This document shows, one piece after another, positions 8,137 to 17,587 of a stretch of 44,629 bases of DNA; position 1 is the first letter of the stretch, and each line of letters begins with the position of its first letter. A program made the translations under genes and the position numbers. The stretch is taken from NCBI GenBank assembly GCA_905196835.1, contig CAJJWN010000025.1, positions 1-44,629 of the forward strand, read 5' to 3'. Below the pieces are notes generated by a model. The model was not told the DNA's origin, did no database searches, and worked only from the letters and a program-made list of their open reading frames with translations. This DNA is from an uncultured Prevotella sp. (GTDB lineage: Bacteria > Bacteroidota > Bacteroidia > Bacteroidales > Bacteroidaceae).

Positions 8137-8327
8137 ACGTGAGTTCGGCATAACTTCTATTTTCCACAAACAGCGAAAACACCCTTTGTAGGGACATAAT
8201 TCATTATGTCCGTACGCCGCGAAGAGGTGTATTATACAAGCAAAATTGCAAAAAACGTTCTTTCAGAACGTACGGACATAATGAATTATGTCCCTACAAA
8301 GGATGCTATTCTTATACCGAACTGACG
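8137..8327. mobile_element. MITE-like element 2 with 9-base target duplication, enclosing a RAYT-type palindrome
   Basis: The ends are near-inverted: ACGTGAGTTCGGCATAA (8137-8153) and TTATACCGAACTGACG (8312-8327). The flanks are a perfect 9-base direct repeat TTAATTTTT (8128-8136 and 8328-8336), as expected for a target-site duplication. Inside is a palindrome with 34-base arms (8183-8216 and 8269-8302) around GTAGGGACATAATTCATTA. Its central spacer is the reverse complement of that in element 1. It is 191 bases long and encodes nothing. Confidence 0.8.
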
Positions 8328-8370
8328 TTAATTTTTCATTGTTAATTGTTAATTTCCGCGCAGCGGACAT

Positions 8371-8425
8371 ACGTCTTCGACGCCCTGCTGCGCTTTGCTG
8401 GCATCCAAAAGGTTTGCGGATGAAC
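8371..8425 (-). repeat. 55-base copy of the TTCATCCGCAAACC repeat
   Basis: Read on the minus strand it matches 32629-32683 over about 55 bases (…CAAAGCGCAG…GGGCGTCGAAGACGT), with few differences. It runs directly into the quartet array at 8419. Confidence 0.75.
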
Positions 8426-8499
8426 GGCCTTTCGCCCTGCAAAAGACCGTGTTTTACCCTGCAAAAGGCCGTCTTTCAGGCTGCGAAAGACGGCCTTTT
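8419..8499. repeat. 22-base-period quartet array, copy 3
   Basis: Cores at 8419, 8441, 8463 and 8485. Cores 3 and 4 (AAAAGGCCGTCTTTC / GAAAGACGGCCTTTT) are exact reverse complements with a 7-base loop. The first core overlaps the TTCATCC repeat. It lies about 250 bases upstream of pnp. Confidence 0.85.
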
Positions 8500-8678
8500 G
8501 CAGGGCGTTTCGCAACCGACTGACTGTCAAGAGGTTACGCGCGGCGCGGCGACCGGCGGCATTGCACGGTGTAAGCAACCGCCGTCGGCGCACACAGTTT
8601 TATGCCGTGCAGGGCGCGGCGATGCCTGCCGATAAGGTGAAAAAATGACAATTTAATGCAGATTTAATGCCAAAGAGC

Positions 8679-8708
8679 GTTGTGTTCGGCAAAAAATGGT
8701 TACCTTTG
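8679..8708 (+). promoter_or_regulatory. Promoter of pnp
   Basis: TACCTTTG at 8701-8708, with a weak GTTG about 18 bases upstream. It leaves a leader of about 40 bases before pnp. Confidence 0.6.
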
Positions 8709-8750
8709 GCGAGATTTTTTTGATGTAAAAAGATATTTTTTGATTTTTAG

Positions 8751-11069
8751 ATGAACGTAATTACCAAAACAGTTTCATTGCCCGATGGAAGGACCATCAG
8801 CATTGAAACCGGGAAAGTGGCAAAACAGGCTGACGGCTCTTGCGTCCTCCGTATGGGGAACACCGTGTTGCTCGCCACCGTTTGTGCCGCAAAAGATGCA
8901 GTTCCCGGAACAGATTTCATGCCTTTGCAGGTTGAGTACAGAGAACAGTATGCCGCCGCCGGGCGCTTCCCCGGAGGCTTCACAAAGCGCGAAGGCAAGG
9001 CAAGCGACAACGAGATTCTTACCTGCCGCTTGGTTGACCGCGCCTTGCGCCCCCTTTTCCCGGCCGATTTCCACGCCGAGGTTTATGTCAACATCATCCT
9101 TTTCTCGGCCGACGGCGTAGACCAGCCCGACGCCCTTGCAGGCTTCGCGGCGTCGTGCGCGCTGGCTTGCTCCGACATCCCGTTCGAGTGTCCCATATCA
9201 GAGGTGCGCGTGGCGCGCGTTAACGGCGAGTACGTCGTTGACCCGACGTTCGAGCAGATGAAGGAAGCCGACATGGACATCATGGTAGGCGCGTCGAAAG
9301 ACAACATCATGATGGTGGAAGGCGAGATGAAGGAAGTGTCGGAGCAAGACCTGCTCCAGGCTCTCAAGGTTGCCCAGGAGGCCATCCGCCCGATGTGCGT
9401 GCTTCAGGAAGAACTGTCGAAAGAGCTCGGCACCGACGTGAAGCGCGAATACTGCCACGAGGTGAACGACGAGGAACTGCGCGAGCAGCTGCACAAGGAA
9501 ACATACGACAAGTGCTACGCAATAGCCGAGGCCGGCGACCATGACAAGAAGGCACGCGAGGAGGCTTTTGACAAGATAAAGGCCGACTTCGAGGAGGCTT
9601 ACGCCGCAGCGCACACCGACCTTACCGAAGAGGAGCTTGAAGAGAAGTACGCTTTGGTTGACCGCTACTATCACGACGTGATGCGCGACGCCATGCGCCG
9701 CTGCATCCTCGACGAGGGCAAGCGCCTTGACGGCCGCAAGACCGACGAGATACGCCCCATATGGTGCGAGGTTTCGCCCCTGCCCATGCCTCACGGTAGC
9801 TCTATCTTCACGCGCGGCGAGACGCAGAGCCTTACCACCTGCACGCTCGGAACGAAGCTCGACGAGAAGCTTGTTGACGACGTTCTCGACCGCTCATACC
9901 AGCGTTTCCTGCTGCACTACAACTTCCCGCCCTTCTGTACGGGCGAAGCCAAGGCGCAGCGCGGCGTAGGCCGCCGCGAAATAGGCCACGGACACCTGGC
10001 TTGGCGCGCGCTGAAAGGACAGATACCCGAGGAGTTCCCCTACACGGTGCGCCTCGTTTCACAAATCCTGGAGAGCAACGGCTCGTCGTCAATGGCTACC
10101 GTCTGCGCCGGTACTCTCGCCCTCATGGACGCCGGAGTGCCCATGAAGAAGCCCGTGAGCGGCATCGCCATGGGTCTTATAAAGAACCCAGGCGAAGACA
10201 AGTACGCCGTACTTAGCGACATACTCGGCGACGAGGACCACCTCGGCGACATGGACTTCAAGACCACCGGCACACGCGACGGCCTCACGGCAACGCAGAT
10301 GGACATCAAGTGTGACGGCCTTAGCTTCGACATTCTGGAGAAAGCCCTCATGCAGGCGAAGGCCGGCCGCGAGTACATACTCGGCAAGTTGACCGACACT
10401 ATCAGCGAGCCGCGCGCCGAACTGAAACCGCAGGTACCGCGCATCGAGGCATTTGACATACCCAAGGAGTTCATCGGAGCCGTAATAGGCCCCGGAGGAA
10501 AGATTATCCAGCAGATGCAGGAAGAGAGCGGAGCCACCATCACTATCGACGAAATCGACGGCGTGGGCAAGGTACAGGTAAGCGCGCCCAACAAGGAGAG
10601 CATACAGAAGGCCATCGCGAAAATCAAGGCCATCGTGGCTATACCCGAAGTGGGCGAGGTTTACGAGGGAACCATCCGCTCAATCATGCCCTACGGATGC
10701 TTCGTTGAAATCCTGCCGGGCAAGGACGGACTGCTCCACATCTCCGAGATAGACTGGAAACGCCTTGAAACAGTCGAGGAAGCCGGCCTGAAAGAGGGCG
10801 ACAAAATCAACGTCAAGCTGATGGAAATCGACCCGAAAACAGGCAAATACAAGCTGTCTCACCGCGTATTAATCCCGAAACCCGAAGGTTACGTGGAGCG
10901 TGAGCGCCGCCCGAGGCCCGAACGCCGCCCGCGCCCGGAGCGCGGAGAGCGCAGGGAGAGGGAGCCGCGCCGCTTCGAGCACCGTCCGGGACGTGACGAA
11001 TACCACGACCCATTGGCGCCGAAAGAGCCCAAGGACTTCAACGACAGCCTTGACCACGACAACTTCTAA
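8751..11069 (+). CDS. pnp: Polynucleotide phosphorylase (PNPase)
   Basis: PNPase degrades RNA 3' to 5' by phosphorolysis in the cytoplasm. The 772-residue protein has two RNase PH-like domains (about 10-230 and 325-545, the second with FTRGETQSL and [12 protein letters not shown]), joined by an alpha-helical linker. A KH domain ([20 protein letters not shown], about 577-596) and an S1 domain ([20 protein letters not shown]…LLHISEI, about 638-705) follow. The C-terminus adds a low-complexity Arg/Pro/Glu tail (about 715-745), a probable flexible RNA- or protein-binding extension, and ends in an acidic stretch. It has its own promoter and a strong terminator, so it is probably monocistronic. Confidence 0.98.
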   Translation: MNVITKTVSLPDGRTISIETGKVAKQADGSCVLRMGNTVLLATVCAAKDAVPGTDFMPLQVEYREQYAAAGRFPGGFTKREGKASDNEILTCRLVDRALRPLFPADFHAEVYVNIILFSADGVDQPDALAGFAASCALACSDIPFECPISEVRVARVNGEYVVDPTFEQMKEADMDIMVGASKDNIMMVEGEMKEVSEQDLLQALKVAQEAIRPMCVLQEELSKELGTDVKREYCHEVNDEELREQLHKETYDKCYAIAEAGDHDKKAREEAFDKIKADFEEAYAAAHTDLTEEELEEKYALVDRYYHDVMRDAMRRCILDEGKRLDGRKTDEIRPIWCEVSPLPMPHGSSIFTRGETQSLTTCTLGTKLDEKLVDDVLDRSYQRFLLHYNFPPFCTGEAKAQRGVGRREIGHGHLAWRALKGQIPEEFPYTVRLVSQILESNGSSSMATVCAGTLALMDAGVPMKKPVSGIAMGLIKNPGEDKYAVLSDILGDEDHLGDMDFKTTGTRDGLTATQMDIKCDGLSFDILEKALMQAKAGREYILGKLTDTISEPRAELKPQVPRIEAFDIPKEFIGAVIGPGGKIIQQMQEESGATITIDEIDGVGKVQVSAPNKESIQKAIAKIKAIVAIPEVGEVYEGTIRSIMPYGCFVEILPGKDGLLHISEIDWKRLETVEEAGLKEGDKINVKLMEIDPKTGKYKLSHRVLIPKPEGYVERERRPRPERRPRPERGERREREPRRFEHRPGRDEYHDPLAPKEPKDFNDSLDHDNF

Positions 11070-11091
11070 CCGCGTGGCACATTAATATATT

Positions 11092-11126
11092 AACGGCGGC
11101 GGCACACTATGCCGCCGCCGTTCTTT
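11092..11126 (+). terminator. Terminator after pnp
   Basis: A 13-bp GC-rich stem (AACGGCGGCGGCA / TGCCGCCGCCGTT, loop CACTA) is followed by a T-rich stretch, 22 bases after the pnp stop. Confidence 0.85.
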
Positions 11127-11148
11127 CATTATCTTTAACTCCATCCGT

Positions 11149-11179
11149 TTTGTTCTTACCCTTACTTGCATTAACTTTG
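11149..11179 (+). promoter_or_regulatory. Promoter of crcB, nearly leaderless
   Basis: TTTG (11149-11152), 19 bases, TAACTTTG (11172-11179): an exact consensus. Only 5 bases separate the -7 box from the crcB ATG, so the transcript probably starts within a few bases of the start codon. Confidence 0.8.
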
Positions 11180-11184
11180 CACTC

Positions 11185-11571
11185 ATGTTGAAGAACATCT
11201 TGCTCGTAGCCCTCGGCGGAGCGGCAGGCAGCGTGGCGCGTTACCTGCTCTCGAAAGCCATACAGGACACGGCGGCTACGGCCTTCCCGTGGGGCACTAT
11301 GGCGGTGAACGTGGCCGGATGCCTGCTCATCGGCCTGTTCTACGGCCTCGCCTCAGGCGACGGGACACGCCTCGGAGCCGACCTGAAGCTGATGCTCACC
11401 GTTGGCTTCTGCGGCGGATTTACCACCTTCAGCACGTTCGCCAACGAGTCGCTCACGCTCGCCAAGACCGGCGACGCCCTCCTTTCGGCCGCCTATATAG
11501 GCTCAAGCGTGGCACTGGGAGTGCTCGCCGTAGCGGCCGGAGCACAGCTTGCAAAGGCTTTCGCAAGCTAA
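11185..11571 (+). CDS. crcB: Fluoride exporter CrcB/Fluc
   Basis: CrcB/Fluc proteins are small dual-topology inner-membrane channels that export fluoride. The 128-residue protein has four membrane segments and the family signatures GGAAGSVARYLLS (11-23), WGTMAVNVAGCLLIGL (with the conserved membrane Asn) and GFCGGFTTFSTFANE (the phenylalanine-box region). Length is normal. The start is fixed by the N-terminal GGAxGSxxRY pattern, and the promoter sits so close that the mRNA is likely leaderless. There is therefore no room for a fluoride riboswitch. The next gene begins 28 bases after the stop and could be co-transcribed. Confidence 0.95.
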   Translation: MLKNILLVALGGAAGSVARYLLSKAIQDTAATAFPWGTMAVNVAGCLLIGLFYGLASGDGTRLGADLKLMLTVGFCGGFTTFSTFANESLTLAKTGDALLSAAYIGSSVALGVLAVAAGAQLAKAFAS

Positions 11572-11599
11572 ACCTGCAAACTAAAAAACACATATAAAG

Positions 11600-12769
11600 A
11601 TGAGAACCACATTCAACAAACTATCAGCTCTCGCCATTGCGGCCCTCGCCGTGACGGCTTTGGGGTCGTGTGACAACAGGAAATTCCACGTCAGCGGCGA
11701 AATAGCCGACGCCAAGGACTCCGTGCTCTACCTCGAAAACATGAGCCTCGACGGCCCCGTGACGGTCGACTCGGTGAAGCTCGGCGGCGACGGAGCGTTC
11801 AGTTTCAGCGAGAAAGCACCCGAAGCGCCGGAGTTTTACCGCCTGCGCATAGCCGGACAAATAATCAACCTGAGCGTTGACTCTACCGAAACAATCACCG
11901 TCAAGGCCTCATACCCCACCATGGCGACAGGCTATACGGTGGAAGGCTCGGCCGAATGCGCCACCATCAAGGAGCTGGCCTTGAAGCAGATTGACCTGCA
12001 AGGACGCGTAATAGCCGTGCAGCGCAACAACTCTCTGGGCTTCGACGAGACCCGCGACAGCATCGCCAGGATGATAGAGGCGTACAAGAAGGACATCAAG
12101 CTCAACTACATATACAAGGCGCCGATGCGCCCGTCGTCGTACTTCGCCCTGTTCCAGACGCTCGGCAACATGCTTATATTCAATCCCCGGGAGAACGAGG
12201 ACGACATCAAGGCCTTCGCGGCGGTGGCTACCAGCTGGGACACTTACCACCCCAACGCCGTGCGCGGGCAGAACCTGCACAACATAGCGATACAAGGTAT
12301 GCGCGACATGCGCATCGTGCGCAACCAGAGAGCCGCCGAGATGGTGGACGCAAGCAAGGTGCGCGTGGCCGACATAATAGACATTGCGCTGCTTGACAAC
12401 AAGGGACAGACGCGCCGACTGACCGACTTGAAGGGCAAGGTGGTGCTGCTCGACTTCCACGTTTTCGGCGCGGAAGGCTCCACAAAGCGCATAATGCAGA
12501 TGCGCGAGATATACAACAAGTACCACGGACGCGGCCTGGAAATCTACCAGATATCGCTCGACCCCGACGAACACTTCTGGAAGACGCAGACGGCGGCGCT
12601 GCCTTGGATTAGCGTACGCGACCGGGACGGACTGCAATCACGCAACCTCGCGCTGTACAACATACAGTCCATACCTACGTTCTTCCTCATAGGGCGCGAC
12701 AACACGCTGAAGAAGCGCGACGCGCAAATAAGCAACCTCGACGCCGAAATAGAGGCCTTGCTCGGCTGA
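11600..12769 (+). CDS. DUF4369 / thioredoxin-fold lipoprotein without CxxC
   Basis: A 389-residue lipoprotein (lipobox LGSC, Cys23). The N-terminal half (about 27-130) matches DUF4369 (FHVSGEIADAKDSVLYLENM…DGAFSF). The C-terminal part is an AhpC/TSA-thioredoxin-like fold (LKGKVVLLDFHVFGAEGS, YNKYHGRGLEIYQISLDPDEHFWK, IPTFFLIGRDN, with cis-Pro). The catalytic WCxxC of this family is replaced by a run without cysteines (FGAEGS), so thiol oxidoreductase activity is not expected. Such degenerate versions are known in Bacteroidetes. It lies 28 bases after crcB and ends just before a quartet array that may act as terminator. Confidence 0.85.
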   Translation: MRTTFNKLSALAIAALAVTALGSCDNRKFHVSGEIADAKDSVLYLENMSLDGPVTVDSVKLGGDGAFSFSEKAPEAPEFYRLRIAGQIINLSVDSTETITVKASYPTMATGYTVEGSAECATIKELALKQIDLQGRVIAVQRNNSLGFDETRDSIARMIEAYKKDIKLNYIYKAPMRPSSYFALFQTLGNMLIFNPRENEDDIKAFAAVATSWDTYHPNAVRGQNLHNIAIQGMRDMRIVRNQRAAEMVDASKVRVADIIDIALLDNKGQTRRLTDLKGKVVLLDFHVFGAEGSTKRIMQMREIYNKYHGRGLEIYQISLDPDEHFWKTQTAALPWISVRDRDGLQSRNLALYNIQSIPTFFLIGRDNTLKKRDAQISNLDAEIEALLG

Positions 12770-12788
12770 CGGCCGCAGGCCGCCCGGC

Positions 12789-12869
12789 AAAAGGCCGCAA
12801 ACGAGGAGGCAAAAGACCGCAAAACGCAGGCTAAAAGGCCGCCTTTCGCAATGCGAAAGGCGGCCTTTT
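12789..12869. repeat. 22-base-period quartet array, copy 4
   Basis: Cores at 12789, 12811, 12833 and 12855. Cores 3 and 4 (AAAAGGCCGCCTTTC / GAAAGGCGGCCTTTT) are exact reverse complements with loop GCAATGC. It starts 19 bases after the stop of the thioredoxin-fold lipoprotein. TTGATTATCAG follows at about 12880. Confidence 0.85.
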
Positions 12870-12962
12870 AGTTTGCCATTGATTATCAGGCACTTATCAA
12901 ATGGACGTTGAATATTTATTCACTTTTAAAAAATTTGTAACATATATTTGCAAAAATACCAT

Positions 12963-12970
12963 TATCTTTG
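12963..12970 (+). promoter_or_regulatory. Likely -7 box for the TonB-dependent receptor
   Basis: TATCTTTG, 38 bases before the chosen ATG. The upstream TTTG sequences (12934 and 12947) are not at the ideal spacing. Confidence 0.5.
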
Positions 12971-13008
12971 CCGACGTTTTCAAGATAATAAACAAATTTT
13001 CAGACATT

Positions 13009-16000
13009 ATGGTAAAACGAATGCGACTATTCATTGCCGCCGTCATGCTCGTGATGGCAGCAACAGTGAACGCACAGATTACCACGTCGGCGATGGCGGG
13101 ACAAGTGACCGGCACCGAAGGCGAGGACATTATCGGTGCTACAATCAGAGTTACCCACGAGCCGTCGGGTACGACCTACAACGCCGTCACCAACACTGAC
13201 GGACGCTGGGCCATACAAGGTATGCGCGTGGGAGGCCCGTACACGGTGAAAATATCGTACATCGGCTACGCCGAAAAGGACTACCGGGGCATCAGTCTCG
13301 CACTGGGCGAGACATACAACCTCAACGCCACAATGAGCGAAGACGTCAACGAGTTGGGCGAAATCGTGGTAGTGGGCAGCGCGTCGAAGTTCGCCGCCGA
13401 GAAGACCGGCGCCACGACAAACATCTCGAACGCGCAAATACAGGCCCTGCCTACCGTCAACCGCAGCATCGAAGACATAGCGCGCATATCGCCATACGCC
13501 AACGGCATGAGCCTCGGCGGCGGCGACGGACGCTCTACCAACTTCACGCTCGACGGCGCGAACCTGAACAACAACTTCGGCCTCAACGACGGACTGCCCG
13601 GCGGAGGCAACCCAATCTCGATGGACGCAATAGACGAAGTGCAGGTGGTAGTGGCCCCGTATGACGTGCGCCAGACCAACTTCATAGGCGGAGGCATCAA
13701 CGCTGTGACAAAGTCGGGTACCAACACGTTCAAGGGTACGGCATACGTATACCACCAGAACGAGAACATGCACGGCAACCGCGTTGCCAACCAAGACCTC
13801 GGCGAGCGCGGAACCGACAGGCTGACAACCTACGGCTTCACACTCGGAGGCCCCATACTGAAGGACAAGCTCTTCTTCTTCGCCAACGCCGAATACTCAA
13901 AGATACCGACCGTGGCCAACCGCTGGCGCGCCTCTGAGGACGGAGAAGGCGACGCCGAGAACTACATCTCGCGCACGAAGGTGGCCGACATGGAGAAGGT
14001 ACGCAACTTCCTCATAGACAAATACGGCTACGACCCGGGCTCGTACACCAGCTTCCCGGCAGACGAGGACAACCTCAAGCTGCTCGCCCGCATCGACTGG
14101 AACATCACAAACAATCACCACCTGGCCGTGCGCTACAACTACACGAAGAACACTGCGTGGAACGCGACCAACGGAAACTCCAGCGACACAGGCTTCCGTC
14201 TTAACAACATGAACCGCTTTTCGCAGTACTCGATGGCCTTCTCCAACTCGATGTACTCGCAAAACAACTCGGTCAGCACCATATCCGCCGACCTCAACAG
14301 CCGCTTCGGCAACAACATCTCGAACCAGCTGCTCTTCACCTACACCGACATCGACGAGAAGCGCGGCTCTGACTCGGCCCCGTTCCCCTTCGTAGACATA
14401 ATGAACGGCTACGACGCATCTACCAACACGCAGACCCTTGAGCCGTACATGAGCTTCGGCTACGAGCTGTTCACCCACAACAACCGCGTGCAGAACAAAA
14501 TCCTTACGCTCAACGACAACTTCACATACTACCTCGGCGACCACAAGCTAATGGCCGGATTCAAGTTCGAGCACCAGATGGCCAACAACTCGTACATGCG
14601 CAACGGCACGGGCTACTACCGCTACCGCTCGCTCGACGACTTCCTGAACGGCGCAGCCCCGGAGACCGTCGCCCTGAGCTACGGCTACAACGGAGAGACC
14701 AACCCGGCAGCCGAGGTGAAGTTCAACCAGTACGGCTGGTACGTGCAAGACGAGTGGAACGCACTGCCCAACCTTATGATTACGGGCGGCATCCGCTTCG
14801 ACCTGCTCTCGTTTGACAGCGACGACCTGATGCGCAACAACGCAATCTACGCCCTCGACTTCGGCGGACGCCACATCGACACCGGCCGCTGGCCGGGCAA
14901 CAACGTGCAGATTTCGCCGCGCTTGGGCTTCACCTGGGACGTGTTCGGCGACAAGCGGCTGAAGGTGCGCGGCGGTACGGGCCTCTTCGCTGGCCGTCTG
15001 CCCTTGGTGTTCTTCACCAACATGCCTACAAACTCGGGCATGGTGCAGAACTTGGTTAATGCCGTAACCAGCTACGACAGGAACGTAACGGGCCTCGTTA
15101 CAGGCCGCGACCCGCTGCTTGACAAGTTCAAGGGAGGCCTCATCACCGACGTAAACCAGATACGCGAGCTGCTCGGAGCGCCCGCAACCATAACCCCGGA
15201 GGAGGGAACGCTGCCGACAAAGATTGCCGGAGTTGACCCCGACTTCAAGATGCCGCAGGTATGGAAGTCGTCAATAGCCGTTGACTACCAGTTCCCCGTT
15301 TCGTTCCCGCTGACCCTTACGGGCGAGTTCACATACATAAGGAAAATCAACGACGTGATGATTAACAACTACAACTTCAAGCCGGTGGGCGACGACGCCA
15401 ACCGTTTGCAGGGAGCTGACAACCGCGTAATCTACGACGCGTCGAGCCTCTACTACCGCACGACGAAAGACGAGACCAACCCCAAAGCGCCGTTCGTAGG
15501 CAGCGGAGCGTCAGTACTGACGAACACGAGCCGCGGACACGGCTGGACTCTCAACTTCACCGCAACCGCAGAGCCCATCAAGGACTTGCACCTCATGGCC
15601 GCATACACGCACACCGTGATGAAGGAAGTGTCGGGAATGCCGGGCAACGACCCGTATTCCACATGGCAGGGCAACCTCACCGTGAACGGCGCGAACAGCG
15701 GCGAGGTGCACAACTCGGAGTATGTCATCCCCGACCGCGTCATCGCTTCGGCCAGCTACAAGTACCACAACGACAACTTCTCGCTGTTCTACACCGGCTA
15801 CAGGCCGTCGGGCTACAGCTACACGTACTACGGCGACCTTAACGGCGACGGCATCAGCGGCAACGACCTGATGTACATCCCGAGGAACGACAGCGAAATC
15901 AACTTCACCGACGAGGCCGACCGCCAGCTCTTCTGGGACTTCGTCAACCAGGACAGCTACCTGAAGGAGCACAAGGGAGAGTACGCCGACTCTTACGCCG

Positions 16001-16332
16001 CGTTCGCTCCGTGGGTTCACCGCTTCGACTTCCGCTGGACGCACGACTTCAACCTGAAGGTAGGCAAAACGCACCACACGCTGCAGCTCATCCTCGACAT
16101 CATGAACGTAGGCAACCTGTTCAACTCGAAATGGGGCGTTGAGAAGAACATGTCTTCATGCAACAACGGCCAAATACTAAAGGTTGACAGGGTAGATAAC
16201 GGCACTCCCTACTTCTCGATGTTCAGGGGCAAGGACGGCGACCTGCCCGTGGCAACGAACACATGGTCGTTCAACCGCAACTACAACCAGTGCTGGAAGA
16301 TGCAAATCGGCGTGAAATATTACTTCAACTAA
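13009..16332 (+). CDS. TonB-dependent outer-membrane receptor (Oar-like, carboxypeptidase-regulatory N-domain)
   Basis: A receptor of about 1107 residues that should import a substrate across the outer membrane using TonB/ExbBD energy. I start it at 13009 because this gives a proper signal peptide (MVKRMRLFIAAVMLVMAATVNAQ); the 36 upstream codons read through promoter DNA. The domains are a carboxypeptidase-regulatory-like fold (about 24-115), a plug (about 120-240, with SAFKFAAEKTG-like start, DGANLNNNFGLNDG, GINAVTKSGTN) and a long beta-barrel ending YYFN with a terminal aromatic. No SusD partner lies next to it, so the substrate is unknown and need not be a glycan. It is followed by a quartet array. 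Confidence 0.93.
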   Translation: MVKRMRLFIAAVMLVMAATVNAQITTSAMAGQVTGTEGEDIIGATIRVTHEPSGTTYNAVTNTDGRWAIQGMRVGGPYTVKISYIGYAEKDYRGISLALGETYNLNATMSEDVNELGEIVVVGSASKFAAEKTGATTNISNAQIQALPTVNRSIEDIARISPYANGMSLGGGDGRSTNFTLDGANLNNNFGLNDGLPGGGNPISMDAIDEVQVVVAPYDVRQTNFIGGGINAVTKSGTNTFKGTAYVYHQNENMHGNRVANQDLGERGTDRLTTYGFTLGGPILKDKLFFFANAEYSKIPTVANRWRASEDGEGDAENYISRTKVADMEKVRNFLIDKYGYDPGSYTSFPADEDNLKLLARIDWNITNNHHLAVRYNYTKNTAWNATNGNSSDTGFRLNNMNRFSQYSMAFSNSMYSQNNSVSTISADLNSRFGNNISNQLLFTYTDIDEKRGSDSAPFPFVDIMNGYDASTNTQTLEPYMSFGYELFTHNNRVQNKILTLNDNFTYYLGDHKLMAGFKFEHQMANNSYMRNGTGYYRYRSLDDFLNGAAPETVALSYGYNGETNPAAEVKFNQYGWYVQDEWNALPNLMITGGIRFDLLSFDSDDLMRNNAIYALDFGGRHIDTGRWPGNNVQISPRLGFTWDVFGDKRLKVRGGTGLFAGRLPLVFFTNMPTNSGMVQNLVNAVTSYDRNVTGLVTGRDPLLDKFKGGLITDVNQIRELLGAPATITPEEGTLPTKIAGVDPDFKMPQVWKSSIAVDYQFPVSFPLTLTGEFTYIRKINDVMINNYNFKPVGDDANRLQGADNRVIYDASSLYYRTTKDETNPKAPFVGSGASVLTNTSRGHGWTLNFTATAEPIKDLHLMAAYTHTVMKEVSGMPGNDPYSTWQGNLTVNGANSGEVHNSEYVIPDRVIASASYKYHNDNFSLFYTGYRPSGYSYTYYGDLNGDGISGNDLMYIPRNDSEINFTDEADRQLFWDFVNQDSYLKEHKGEYADSYAAFAPWVHRFDFRWTHDFNLKVGKTHHTLQLILDIMNVGNLFNSKWGVEKNMSSCNNGQILKVDRVDNGTPYFSMFRGKDGDLPVATNTWSFNRNYNQCWKMQIGVKYYFN

Positions 16333-16392
16333 ACACCCGGCAGACGGCAACATGCCGCCACCGGCATAACCCGATGCCGCCCTCCGCTTTGC

Positions 16393-16473
16393 GGAAGGCG
16401 GCATTTCGCGTTGCAAAAGGCCATGTTTTACCGTGCAAAAGGCCGTCTTTCGCAGTGTGAAAGACGGCCTTTT
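16393..16473. repeat. 22-base-period quartet array, copy 5
   Basis: Cores at 16393, 16415, 16437 and 16459. Cores 3 and 4 (AAAAGGCCGTCTTTC / GAAAGACGGCCTTTT) pair perfectly with loop GCAGTGT. It begins 60 bases after the receptor stop codon. Confidence 0.85.
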
Positions 16474-16563
16474 GCATGGCTGCACGTAACGCCGTGGCTT
16501 TCAACGGGTTGCAAGCCACGCAAAATGGGGCGGCAAAACGCGCCGTAATTGGAATATAATTCT

Positions 16564-16571
16564 TACTTTTG
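16564..16571 (+). promoter_or_regulatory. Likely -7 box for the BASS transporter
   Basis: TACTTTTG, 23 bases before the chosen ATG at 16595; no clear TTTG at the ideal distance. Confidence 0.5.
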
Positions 16572-16594
16572 CAGCGTTTTTAAGACGCTTGGAA

Positions 16595-17554
16595 ATGAAG
16601 TTAATACATTTCATCAAGGAGTGGACGCTGCCCTGCGCCATGGTATTCGGCGCGGCCATGTACCTGCTGTTCACCGAAATCCCGGCGCTCGCCCCCGTGG
16701 GCGAGACCGCAGGGCCGTGGTTCATCGAAATACTGCCCGTGCTCATCTTCATGACGCTCTACGTCACGTTCTGCAAAATACGCCTGCACGACCTGCGCCT
16801 GCGCACATGGCACGTGTGGATGCAGGTAATACGCACGGCCATGGCCGCCGTGCTGGTGGTGGCCGTCAGGGAGGCCGCCGACCCCACGCTGCGCCTCGCC
16901 TTGGAAGGAGCCTTCGCCTGCGTAATCTGCCCCACGGCCTCGGCCGCAGCCGTAGTGACCGAGAAACTGGGCGGCAGCATAGCCTCGATGACCGTCTACA
17001 CGCTCATCGACAACGCCGTTACGGCGCTGCTCGTGCCGCTGCTCTTCCCCATGATAGAGCAGCAAACGGGCGTAACCTTCATGTCGTCGTTCGCCACTAT
17101 CTTGCAACGCACGGCCATAGTGCTCATCCTGCCCTTCGTCTGCGCCATGGCAACGCGCCGCTGGCTGCCCAAGGCCGCCAAGGCGATAAAGGACTGCCGC
17201 AACCTGGGCTTCTATTTCTGGGCCATAAACCTGTCAATCGTCATGGGCATGACGCTGCACAACATCTTCACCGCCGGCATATCGAGCCTCTCCATGGCGG
17301 CGCTAATCATCGTCCCGGCCATAGTAACCCTGCTGCTCTTCGGCACGGGAAAGGCCGTAGGACGGCACTTCGGCGACAGCGTGGACGGCGGCCAGGGCCT
17401 CGGCCAGAAGAACACCGGCGTGGGCATCTGGCTCGTTATGGTCTACCTCAACCCCGTCGTAGCCATCGCACCCTGCGCCTACGTGGTATGGCAGAACACG
17501 CTCAACTCCTGGCAGCTGTGGTGCATGGAGAAGTACGGAAAGTTGAAATGGTGA
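16595..17554 (+). CDS. BASS-type (bile acid:sodium symporter superfamily) membrane transporter
   Basis: About 319 residues with eight to ten hydrophobic segments. Conserved stretches include CVICPTASAAAVVTEKLGG (about 109-127), IDNAVTALLVPLLFPM and GQKNTGVGIWLVMVYLNPVVAIAPCAYVVWQN near the C-terminus, which resemble the paired unwound-helix regions of BASS transporters. It should act in the inner membrane, probably with sodium; the substrate cannot be told (family members carry bile acids, pantoate or keto acids). A TTG two codons upstream is possible, but the ATG at 16595 is preferred. The DKNYY-like gene follows after 33 bases, probably on the same transcript. Confidence 0.8.
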   Translation: MKLIHFIKEWTLPCAMVFGAAMYLLFTEIPALAPVGETAGPWFIEILPVLIFMTLYVTFCKIRLHDLRLRTWHVWMQVIRTAMAAVLVVAVREAADPTLRLALEGAFACVICPTASAAAVVTEKLGGSIASMTVYTLIDNAVTALLVPLLFPMIEQQTGVTFMSSFATILQRTAIVLILPFVCAMATRRWLPKAAKAIKDCRNLGFYFWAINLSIVMGMTLHNIFTAGISSLSMAALIIVPAIVTLLLFGTGKAVGRHFGDSVDGGQGLGQKNTGVGIWLVMVYLNPVVAIAPCAYVVWQNTLNSWQLWCMEKYGKLKW

Positions 17555-17587
17555 TGGGACTGAACACTTAAACATACAATCAAACGC

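Noticed and set aside
11120..11184. A fluoride riboswitch upstream of crcB
   Set aside because: The consensus promoter leaves almost no leader RNA and no riboswitch-like fold lies in the short gap.
12901..13008. N-terminal extension of the TonB receptor
   Set aside because: The internal ATG at 13009 is followed by a proper signal peptide, and the extension covers the likely promoter.
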